Shown: one piece after another, positions 39,658 through 46,513 of the stretch
Layout: every line of letters starts with the position of its first letter
Numbering within the stretch: the first letter of the stretch is position 1
NCBI RefSeq assembly: GCF_004339545.1
Contig: NZ_SMGD01000012.1
Coordinates: forward strand, 496,001-560,000
Length of the DNA stretch: 64,000 nucleotides
Direction: 5' to 3'
From: Celerinatantimonas diazotrophica
Lineage (GTDB): Bacteria; Pseudomonadota; Gammaproteobacteria; Enterobacterales; Celerinatantimonadaceae
Notes under the pieces: model-generated
What the model was told of the DNA's origin: nothing
What the model saw: only the letters and a program-made list of their open reading frames with translations
Databases searched by the model: none
Translations under genes and position numbers: made by a program

Positions 39658-40542
39658 ATGGCTGGATACGGGAATAAAAAAAACTTCGTTGTGTCAGAGC
39701 AGGAAATCGCTCATTTAGATGCAATGTTGAAAAATATAGATTCTGATATTTCAGTGGCGATGTCATATGTGAGACGTACCCAAAAGTTAACATTTAAAGA
39801 GTTAGAAAAAAAATTCTCAGGTATTAACGGAAATACACTTAAGCGGTATATGCAACAAAGCTATCAGTCAATGCGTCCGATTCATATTGTGGCGGCCTAC
39901 TCATGGGTAACGATGGTTCCAATGACGGCTTTTTATTATGGCTTCAAAATTAAAGAATTTTATCGAGGCATGGATGATAATGCTGTTGAAGCATTGATTT
40001 GTCTGGGGCGTTTACCAGCAGAAATGCTCAATCAATTTCTAAACATGGTTTGCTGTATGTTGGATGATCAGTCTAAGCAAGAGTTTTTAGAATTCAGACA
40101 ACAGATAGAGTCAGAATATGGAGTGATAGAAGACCATCGTGAGTTCTTACCGCCTGATACATTAGACATCAAAGAGTTTGCAATCGACTATTACCGTTCC
40201 GTAGCGGTGACGGCAAGACAGTTCAGAGAAGAGCACAATATTTCAGTTGAGATGGCCTCGCGTTTGATTGGTCTATCAGAGTACCAATACCATGTGTTAG
40301 AAGATATCAACAAGCCTGTCCCTCTGCCTGTCTCAATAGGATTTAGAGTAAAACTTGGTTTTAAACTGAATTCGCATGCCAATTTTACCAGTGCAATGAC
40401 GGTTTTCCCTGAGTTTCATAAACTTAGACAAGTACAACATGTCCGTGATTCTTTATTAGTTGAAGCTCTGAGAAGACTGAAAAGTCATGAGCGGGGACCA
40501 ATGACAAAGGTTTTGATTAGCTTATCGGAACTGTATAAATGA
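39658..40542 (+). CDS. Putative DNA-binding regulator with two HTH-like segments
   Basis: A soluble protein of 294 residues that I cannot place in a named family. Residues about 44-68 (TFKELEKKFSGINGNTLKRYMQ) and about 184-213 (TARQFREEHNISVEMASRLIGLSEYQYHVLEDI) look like XRE-type helix-turn-helix units. A central helical segment with PMTAFYYGFKIKEFYRG separates them. It converges on an alpha/beta hydrolase gene, and the 168-bp repeat array lies 230 bases upstream. A regulatory role is inferred from the HTH-like segments only. Confidence 0.55.
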   Translation: MAGYGNKKNFVVSEQEIAHLDAMLKNIDSDISVAMSYVRRTQKLTFKELEKKFSGINGNTLKRYMQQSYQSMRPIHIVAAYSWVTMVPMTAFYYGFKIKEFYRGMDDNAVEALICLGRLPAEMLNQFLNMVCCMLDDQSKQEFLEFRQQIESEYGVIEDHREFLPPDTLDIKEFAIDYYRSVAVTARQFREEHNISVEMASRLIGLSEYQYHVLEDINKPVPLPVSIGFRVKLGFKLNSHANFTSAMTVFPEFHKLRQVQHVRDSLLVEALRRLKSHERGPMTKVLISLSELYK

Positions 40543-40636
40543 GATGATATTTTTGTCATTGAGTGGGCATGGGCAACACCAAATGCACAAAATTTTGGGT
40601 TGACCATACCTCATATAAATTTAAAAATATAAAAAA

Positions 40637-41476
40637 TTAATCGGCAAGTATCGCTAATGATTTCTTAACAGAAACAGCCGATGCAGCTAATGCAATCATT
40701 GCAGCAGATGTTTTATCCGGGTGTTGTAAATGAACCAGATGGTCTGCATTTTTAATAATTACAAGGTTGCTATTTTTTAATTGTTGTGAAAATTGTTGAA
40801 CAATATTAACAGTAGCATAAGGGTCGTATTCTCCGACGCATACTGTACAAGGTATTTTTATATCTTCCACATGAGAAGGATTGTGGACTAATAATCTAAC
40901 CGAATTTTCAAAAAATATATCAATTTGCGCTGGTGATAAATTACAGATGCTCCTTTGAGTGGCTCTGATAATGGCTTTATTTCTTGGAATATCGGGATTA
41001 TTCACAGTAACAGAATGAGTAAATGTGTAGGCAAATTCTTTTTGACTTTGCATTGCAGCAGCAATCATTTTTTTTGTGGCTTGTCTGCCTGATTTTGGGA
41101 TACCGGGCACTCCACCACAAATTGACATGCTGGAAACATGAGGCCATACATCACACAGCTCGACAGCAATTGCTGTGGAGTAGGATATCGCAATGAGATG
41201 AGCACTTTGTATATCCATATAATGGATAAATTCCAAGAGCATTAATGTTTGTTCTCTGATGTTAATATTTGAATCAAGTGGATTGGTTCGCCCAGTTCCC
41301 GGAATTTCTATCGTCAGGCAGTTCAAGTATTCGGAAAATTTCCGAGAGAATAAGTTAACTGATTCGATGTCCTGTAAAGCGCCAAGTAAAAAAATGACAT
41401 ATTGATCTGATTGCTCATTCTCATGTAAAGAATATCTGAATAAATTGTTATTGAGAATGATTTGATTGATTTCCAT
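40637..41476 (-). CDS. Alpha/beta-hydrolase-fold protein
   Basis: I chose MEINQIIL (279 residues) because AAGGAG lies six bases before it; an ATG 15 codons upstream is poorer. The oxyanion region is FLLGALQDIES; the nucleophile elbow SYSTA (in IAISYSTAIAVEL) departs from G-x-S-x-G with small residues in both glycine places. The acid is in VGEYDPYA and the histidine in ADHLVHLQHPD. The overall shape recalls RhlA-type acyltransferase/hydrolases, but this is weak. The substrate is unknown. It converges on the HTH-like gene. Confidence 0.7.
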   Translation of the reverse strand: MEINQIILNNNLFRYSLHENEQSDQYVIFLLGALQDIESVNLFSRKFSEYLNCLTIEIPGTGRTNPLDSNINIREQTLMLLEFIHYMDIQSAHLIAISYSTAIAVELCDVWPHVSSMSICGGVPGIPKSGRQATKKMIAAAMQSQKEFAYTFTHSVTVNNPDIPRNKAIIRATQRSICNLSPAQIDIFFENSVRLLVHNPSHVEDIKIPCTVCVGEYDPYATVNIVQQFSQQLKNSNLVIIKNADHLVHLQHPDKTSAAMIALAASAVSVKKSLAILAD

Positions 41477-41590
41477 TGTGTTCTCCTTTTTGAAATGGAG
41501 AACAAAATATAAATCATTCATGTAGATAAAAATAAACTGAAGCGATTACATCGTGTCATCGCTTACTTAATAAACGGTGTTGGTGGGCAT

Positions 41591-41803
41591 ATGAAACAAG
41601 ATAAATCATCTCATACTTTGGTGGATGCTGATCAATCTGTCAGAGAATTTATTGCATCAATTTATGAAACTTTTAGCACTTAGCTGAAACAGCAAGATGA
41701 ACCGCAAGTAAAAATTGAATATTTTGGGGCTGTCATAGAGGTTCGGCTTTTATCTTTTGATGGGGTTTATGAATCACATGCTAAAAAAACGCCTCGGCGT
41801 TAA
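41591..41803 (+). pseudogene. Small gene interrupted by an in-frame amber codon
   Basis: A 70-codon frame (ATG 41591 to TAA 41801) is broken only by TAG at 41681. Before it the peptide reads SVREFIASIYETFST; after it reads LKQQDEPQVKIEYFGAVIEV and continues to a basic end KKTPRR. Coding-like composition on both sides suggests one protein interrupted by a nonsense mutation, or amber readthrough. I do not recognise the family. Confidence 0.5.
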
Positions 41804-41828
41804 CATGGTCGTCTTAATCGATGGTTTG

Positions 41829-41857
41829 AGTTCCTTTTGAAATGACCAAAAGGAACT
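41829..41857. terminator. Hairpin after the small amber-interrupted gene
   Basis: Perfect 11-bp stem AGTTCCTTTTG / CAAAAGGAACT with a seven-base loop. No T run follows. Confidence 0.45.
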
Positions 41858-42098
41858 GGGCAAATTTGTAGAATATGATTGAAATCGGCAAAAGCAATCG
41901 CGCCCTAAATCACTGTACCATAACTTTTATTCTCCCAGCATTGAATATCTTCCCAACCATCGGCATCAAATTTTGACGCACAATCGATTTCTCCGATTTC
42001 AGAAGCATCGCTGTTCTGTTACTTGATGGCTCGCTTCGCCCGTTCGATAATAACTTTGATATACTCTCTCAATAGCTTAACTCGTTTTGTGAGCAGTA

Positions 42099-42458
42099 AT
42101 GATGAAATACTTATGGCTAGGATTGATCTTTTCCATGGCAGCGTTTCGCGTGATGGCTTTCCCTGCACAAGGGGGCTGCAAGCTAGCACAGCAACACCAA
42201 ATTACCGGGAAAGTGGGGCGTGCGATTCATAATGCTGCTCAGGCTCATGTGGTTGTCAGGGCTAATATGTTGGAAGCCAGTTTGTCGAATGCGGTCCAAG
42301 CAGGGGTTTTATCCTACCAACAGGGGCATAAGCAATGGCTTGAGGTTCATAGCGTCCGCCAACAAGCGCTTGCTTATAAGCAAGGGATCACGTCACATGA
42401 ACTCAAGCAGTTTGACCATAAGCTTGATCGCGTTACTCTGTATTTGTGCCGCCATTAG
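42099..42458 (+). CDS. Small exported protein of unknown function
   Basis: A 119-residue protein with a clear signal peptide (MKYLWLGLIFSMAAFRVMAF, cleavage likely after VMA or near AQG). The mature part is helical and rich in Gln, Ala and His, with two cysteines (GGCKLAQQ and LYLCRH) that could pair. It is probably periplasmic. No family is recognised. It converges on the VOC gene, and the stop regions overlap by four bases. Confidence 0.65.
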   Translation: MMKYLWLGLIFSMAAFRVMAFPAQGGCKLAQQHQITGKVGRAIHNAAQAHVVVRANMLEASLSNAVQAGVLSYQQGHKQWLEVHSVRQQALAYKQGITSHELKQFDHKLDRVTLYLCRH

Positions 42459-42823
42459 GGATAGATGCTTATTTCAATTAAGTTAGAGTCTAAGTCGACA
42501 AAGTATATCGACTGAATGTCTCCAACGGCACCACTTTTCGGCACTGGCCCTTCGATAATCTCGACCTGTTCTTGTATGAGATGTTTCATAACATCATCTA
42601 GCGTCCAGTACGTAATTAGACATAGATCACCTGAACCAACGCTGGCGTGATTGCGCGATTCTTGCCCTAATAATTGTAAGTTAATTTTTTGATTGCCAAA
42701 TTTTAATGCCTTGCGGCCATTGGCAAATGTGATTTCTTCCATCAGCAGGACGCGTTGATAAAATGCAACTGCGGCTTCGATATCTGATACGGTCAGAACA
42801 ATATGGTCAATATGGCTAATCAC
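42455..42823 (-). CDS. VOC (glyoxalase-fold) family protein
   Basis: Vicinal-oxygen-chelate protein of 122 residues. It opens with IDHIVLTVSDIEAAVAFYQRVL (His near 7 as first metal ligand), has INLQLLGQ in the middle, and ends YFVDLDSNLIEISIYP with the typical C-terminal glutamate ligand. The reaction is unknown; homologues include lyases and fosfomycin-resistance-type enzymes, but no specific match can be claimed. Confidence 0.85.
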   Translation of the reverse strand: MISHIDHIVLTVSDIEAAVAFYQRVLLMEEITFANGRKALKFGNQKINLQLLGQESRNHASVGSGDLCLITYWTLDDVMKHLIQEQVEIIEGPVPKSGAVGDIQSIYFVDLDSNLIEISIYP

Positions 42824-42909
42824 GGCGGTCTCCTAAGGAAACTCGTATACCTGTTGCTAAGCATAGCCGAAATATGATGTTTCTGATTGTGTGCTCTTTA
42901 CATGAGACG

Positions 42910-43680
42910 CTATGGTTGCATCTGATTGGCTATTTGTTTTTGTTCTAATGCACTTAAAACTTCAAGGGCTTGTTCCTCAGAGGGTGTTGTTAGAATATTT
43001 TCTTTGATGAATGCTTCACGTTGCGGGTAGGTTGTTTGTTGTATGTGAGCGGCGGCTTGGTGGATGTTGTAGTCAGTATGCATTAAATTAACCTGTTCAC
43101 TGAGCAGCAGCCATTGCGCCCCTGGTTTGGCAAAAGGCATCCCGACACTGCCTGCATTGATAATCCGTTTTGCGGCAACCGTTTTATCAAATTGCATATG
43201 AGTATGACCACAAACAATGGTTGGGATGTGGACATCTTGAAAAATTGTGTTGAGTTTTTCGGCTGAAGTTAAGCGCGTAACTATCTCAATATCACTGCGT
43301 TTTGAAGCATGACAAAATAAAATATCCCCCCAAGTGGCATCGTTTAATTCAACGTAGGGTAACCAGCGTGAGATAAACTGCAGATGATCGGGCTTAAGTT
43401 GCTTGGCAACCCACTTGGTCACTTCATCTGCTTTGGCTGAAAGGCCATTGGCATGTTCACCATTGCAATACCGTAGTAGTTCGGATTCAGCATTGCCGCG
43501 AATAAAATGAGTAGGGGTCGTGAGATGTTTTAGAAGCTCAAGTGTTTCCAAGGGTTGAGGACCGGCGATAACGTCCCCGCCAATCACAATGAGTTTTACT
43601 GGATATTTTTTTATCTCTTCAAGCACGGCCTTCAGGGCAGTTAAATTTGCATGGATATCATAAAGCGCAGCGATTGCCAT
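42910..43680 (-). CDS. Calcineurin-like metallophosphoesterase (YfcE/MJ0936-type)
   Basis: A 256-residue phosphoesterase. Metal motifs in order: LYDIHANLTAL (D-x-H), GGDVIAGP (GD), RGNAESE (GN), FCHAS and CGHTHMQFD (GH-T-H). The NAGSVGMPFA phrase near 180 is typical of the YfcE-like phosphodiesterase group. The substrate is not known. A possible 377-base regulatory region separates it from the upstream TetR gene. Confidence 0.85.
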   Translation of the reverse strand: MAIAALYDIHANLTALKAVLEEIKKYPVKLIVIGGDVIAGPQPLETLELLKHLTTPTHFIRGNAESELLRYCNGEHANGLSAKADEVTKWVAKQLKPDHLQFISRWLPYVELNDATWGDILFCHASKRSDIEIVTRLTSAEKLNTIFQDVHIPTIVCGHTHMQFDKTVAAKRIINAGSVGMPFAKPGAQWLLLSEQVNLMHTDYNIHQAAAHIQQTTYPQREAFIKENILTTPSEEQALEVLSALEQKQIANQMQP

Positions 43681-44057
43681 TCTTGTCTCCTAAGCGTTGT
43701 GCAGGCCCGCATGTCGAACCATTGATAAGATTATCTTTAATTGACAATAAAATCCTCTTTTATCCTTTGTCCTTCATTCGCGGCAGGTCAATATTGAGTG
43801 ATGTGACGGATCGGATTATTTTATAGCGCCGTCGTCATGAGTTAGCATTTTGCATAAGACAACCTCTGAGCGAAAATATCGTTGTATTCTATGTCTGTAG
43901 GCACTGGGTTAAGGGCTGACTAAAGGCAATGATATGGTGCCAATTCCTAGAGCGAGAAAGACTGCGGATTAGGCGACAACATTTCGATATTCGGCGCGGG
44001 ATATGAACGCAATGGCGGGTATTTGACTATGCCATAACATAATCATTTAATTGAAAA
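43681..44057. other. Intergenic region without a recognised gene
   Basis: About 377 bases. No ORF, repeat or RNA motif is recognised. It contains the phosphoesterase promoter. Confidence 0.4.
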
Positions 44058-44675
44058 TTACAAACCTAAATAACCACAAAGCATGATCGATATTTGTTCG
44101 GCAAACTGGTCGATTTGTTTCGGTGAGCGTGTTTGTATGGAAAAATCTTTACCCACCGAGCCGAGAGTGCGCATCAGCACTTCTATTTTAATCGCCGTCG
44201 TTGCTTGATCTTGGCAAATGTCTTGGACAAACTCGCTAAAAATCCGCTTCCCTTGGGCTTTGATTTCTGCAACTCCTGGTGCATCACGATAAAAAGGGGC
44301 CGCATCCGCTAGTGCTTGGCGCATGGTGGCTTCTTCACATTCAGATTTAATAAATTGCTGGACTAACCTCTCTAAACGTTCTTTATGTGATAGTGCTGAA
44401 TTATTTAAAATTGCCGCTATCATATTCGTGTTTTGCTGCCACTCGTCACATTGTAATTGAAATAAAATCGCCGCTTTATTCGGAAAATATTGATATAAAG
44501 ATCCAACAGAGACACCTGCGCGTTCGGCAACCCTAGCGGTCGTAAATTTAACGATTCCATATTGCTCTAAAACCTGAATAGAGGCTTCTAAAATACTGGC
44601 TACTAATGTTTCTGAGCGATACTGTTTGGGCGCTTTACGTACCGTGATCATTGAGGTTTCAGTCTCTTTCTTCAT
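44058..44675 (-). CDS. TetR-family transcriptional regulator
   Basis: I chose MKKETETSMI (205 residues), which has AAGGA about nine bases upstream; the open frame continues 26 codons further. The N-terminal HTH is typical: ILEASIQVLEQYGIVKFTTARVAERAGVSVGSLYQYFPNKAAILFQL, near 25-70. The C-terminal ligand domain is unassigned. It is divergent from the O-methyltransferase gene, 103 bases away, and an 8-bp dyad in that gap is a candidate operator. Confidence 0.88.
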   Translation of the reverse strand: MKKETETSMITVRKAPKQYRSETLVASILEASIQVLEQYGIVKFTTARVAERAGVSVGSLYQYFPNKAAILFQLQCDEWQQNTNMIAAILNNSALSHKERLERLVQQFIKSECEEATMRQALADAAPFYRDAPGVAEIKAQGKRIFSEFVQDICQDQATTAIKIEVLMRTLGSVGKDFSIQTRSPKQIDQFAEQISIMLCGYLGL

Positions 44676-44755
44676 GCGCCATTTCCTTGTAAAAGAATGC
44701 GAATAGCCAGTTTTAAGTGAACCATTATAATAAAAGTACAACGAATGAATCATAT

Positions 44756-44779
44756 TTAGTTTTTAGAAAGGAAAACTAA
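44756..44779 (+). promoter_or_regulatory. Dyad over the O-methyltransferase ribosome-binding site
   Basis: TTAGTTTT / AAAACTAA, a perfect 8-bp inverted repeat. The loop contains GAAAGG (the ribosome-binding site), and the right arm ends on the A of the ATG. It could be a TetR operator or an RNA hairpin that limits translation. Confidence 0.5.
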
Positions 44780-45459
44780 TGAATACTCTTATCAAAGAAC
44801 CCCTTTGTTCACTTTTACAAAGCTTATTTGCCCAAGCAGAAAACACCACAAATGATGCCTTCTCTCAGATTGAGTCGATGTCTGAGAGTGAACGCCAATA
44901 CCTGCTTCACAGTAAAGAGAGCTATCGGCAGCTTTATGGTGAAATATTTAAGGATCTTTGGCTTCCTGTTTCTCAAGACACAGCACAATTATTGTATCTG
45001 TTAGCGCGCAATTGTCAGGCTAAACATATTGTTGAATTTGGCACTTCATTTGGGATATCAACGCTGCATCTGGCGGCTGCTCTTAAAGACAACTGCGTTG
45101 ATGAAGCAGACGGTGGAAAAGTGATAACAACCGAGTTTGAAATGAACAAAGCGAAAAAGGCTTGGTCTCATTTTGAACAGGCAGAGCTGACTGTTTTTAT
45201 TGAACTTCGTGAAGGGGATGCATTACAAACATTGGCTCAGGATCTGCCAGAGCCAATTGATATGTTAATTTTAGATGGTGCTAAGCCCTTGTATTATGAC
45301 ATTTTAAATCTTGTTGAACCTCATTTTCGGAAAGGCTCGCTGATTATTTCGGATAATTCTAATATGAGCCCAGAATTTATGGCGCATATAAAATCTCAAA
45401 AAGATAAATATCTATCATTACCATTTGGCGACGATGTAGAGATCACCGTAAAGATTTAA
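44779..45459 (+). CDS. Class I SAM-dependent O-methyltransferase
   Basis: A 226-residue methyltransferase of the caffeoyl-CoA/catechol O-methyltransferase type. The SAM-binding motif I is IVEFGTSFGISTLHLAAAL near 86-104; VITTEFEMNKAKKAW gives the acidic ribose contact; and DMLILDGAKPLYYDILNL carries the metal-binding aspartate. The methyl acceptor is unknown. It is probably controlled by the divergent TetR regulator. Confidence 0.87.
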   Translation: MNTLIKEPLCSLLQSLFAQAENTTNDAFSQIESMSESERQYLLHSKESYRQLYGEIFKDLWLPVSQDTAQLLYLLARNCQAKHIVEFGTSFGISTLHLAAALKDNCVDEADGGKVITTEFEMNKAKKAWSHFEQAELTVFIELREGDALQTLAQDLPEPIDMLILDGAKPLYYDILNLVEPHFRKGSLIISDNSNMSPEFMAHIKSQKDKYLSLPFGDDVEITVKI

Positions 45460-45528
45460 GCATCTCTAATTATTATAAATATCTGTTGAGTCAAAGGGTG
45501 GGCTTTTATCTACATTGACCCGTTCAGA

Positions 45529-45609
45529 AAACGTTCAGACCGCCCGATTCAGCCGTTATATCAATTGGTGTTTGATTCCAAAACAGGCGAGTGTCACCTC
45601 AACCTGTAG
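45529..45609 (+). pseudogene. Fragment of P2-type phage replication endonuclease (left)
   Basis: In this frame the peptide reads RPIQPLYQLVFDSKTGECHL. It aligns with RPIQPFYQLVFYDETGKCHL in the larger remnant at 50090-50160. Homology stops after HLN, where the 24-bp palindrome begins. This marks the left edge of an inserted cassette within a gpA-like gene. Confidence 0.7.
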
Positions 45610-45631
45610 TGGCCAAAAAATATTGGCCACT
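45608..45631. repeat. 24-bp palindrome P1 at the left edge of the RT cassette
   Basis: Arms AGTGGCCAA / TTGGCCACT with an AAAATA centre. It has the same length, outer bases (AGTGG...CCACT) and downstream ATT-type flank as the palindrome at 48074. Compensating C-to-T and G-to-A differences keep the pairing. Confidence 0.8.
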
Positions 45632-45648
45632 ATTTATATCTAATTTTC

Positions 45649-45700
45649 TTAGCACATTACCACTCATGCTTATAGAATCTAATGAGAATAGTGATAGAAT
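45649..45700 (+). promoter_or_regulatory. Promoter region of the RT-associated non-coding RNA
   Basis: Two TAGAAT boxes (45673-45678 and 45695-45700) lie upstream of the inverted repeat. The second puts transcription start at about 45707, exactly at the first base of the 5' arm. A -35 match TTAGCA is found only for the first box. Confidence 0.5.
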
Positions 45701-45707
45701 CATTAAC

Positions 45708-45864
45708 GTCCTGTGCGTGCCGGCATATGTTCCGATATAAGTCGGCCACTCTGAATTCAATTCAGAGTGATACTAATTATGAAGAGCGTTGGCTCTTAGG
45801 TGTAAAAGCCTTGCCCGCCTAGAACGGGTGTTCACTTATCATTACTAAAATCAACGCACAGGAC
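45708..45864 (+). ncRNA. Structured non-coding RNA of a defence-associated RT system
   Basis: About 157 nt closed by a perfect 11-bp inverted repeat, GTCCTGTGCGT (45708-45718) and ACGCACAGGAC (45854-45864). Within it lie hairpin 1 (GCCGGC/GTCGGC with inner ATAT/ATAT, 45719-45746), hairpin 2 (a 10-bp stem from CACTCTGAAT, 45747-45769), hairpin 3 (AAGAGC/GCTCTT, 45782-45797) and hairpin 4 (CCCG/CGGG, about 45813-45828). Single-stranded stretches carry the direct repeat TACTAA (45771 and 45843). It ends 22 bases before the SLATT-like gene. It is presumably the template and/or scaffold for the RT encoded downstream. A retron msr-msd is the alternative. Confidence 0.8.
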
Positions 45865-45886
45865 ATCAAATCATAAGAAGGAATTT

Positions 45887-46513
45887 ATGGCGCTCTCTGA
45901 CGATATCTGGTGGACTAGAAAAGCTAAAATCCAAACTGAGAAAAGGTTGCTTACTAGCGCCAATCGATCACAGTTGATAATGCTGTGGTATGCCTTTTTT
46001 GGCGTTGCTGTATCCATATATTACTTAAAATTTAATACAAGCAGTAAGTATGCTAATGTTGCGTGGGTAATCTATTCGGTTTTGTCATTGACTATGTCAG
46101 GTTTCCTTACTGGTAGATCATTTAAAGAACGTTCTTCACAAATAAAAGAATGCTATGAAGCCCTCAAAGGAGTTCAACATAAAGCCAAATCTTTAGAAAA
46201 CTCTTCTAGTTCAGATGAAGATAGTTGGAACAGTGTTTATGAGGAGTACGACAGGCTTTTGGGATTATGCGAAAATCATACTGGTTCTGACATGGTCAAA
46301 GCACTATGTATTGAACACCTCTGTGCTCGCGGTAAGTCAGACAAAGAGACAGGCTTAAAGCCAGATATGACAAAATGTCCAACAAAGTATCATTGGTTTA
46401 TTTTCTATAGAAACATTTTTATACAAGCTGTAAGTTTCATTGTGATGTTTTTATTACCGATCGCTATATTCCTTTTTTTGCGGTATTACCATGAATGTCA
46501 AACACCAATTTGA
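45887..46513 (+). CDS. SLATT-like membrane effector of the RT defence cassette
   Basis: A 208-residue protein with AAGGA five bases before ATG. Two adjacent N-terminal membrane helices (LIMLWYAFFGVAVSIYYL, about 29-46, and VAWVIYSVLSLTMSGFL, about 56-72) are followed by a charged helical region. A third helix sits at the C-terminus (about 178-203). The paired helices after a short WWxRKAKIQTEKR head match SLATT-domain proteins, proposed pore-forming effectors that kill or arrest infected cells. The RT gene overlaps its last 23 bases. The effector role is inferred from family and context. Confidence 0.75.
   Translation: MALSDDIWWTRKAKIQTEKRLLTSANRSQLIMLWYAFFGVAVSIYYLKFNTSSKYANVAWVIYSVLSLTMSGFLTGRSFKERSSQIKECYEALKGVQHKAKSLENSSSSDEDSWNSVYEEYDRLLGLCENHTGSDMVKALCIEHLCARGKSDKETGLKPDMTKCPTKYHWFIFYRNIFIQAVSFIVMFLLPIAIFLFLRYYHECQTPI

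Noticed and set aside
42023-42232. 69-codon ORF overlapping the exported 119-residue protein
   Set aside because: It is a different frame over the signal-peptide gene, which has the better coding features.
45608-45631. Palindromes P1/P2 as intrinsic terminators
   Set aside because: Neither strand has a T run after the stems, and the two share length and flanks in a way terminators of unrelated genes would not.
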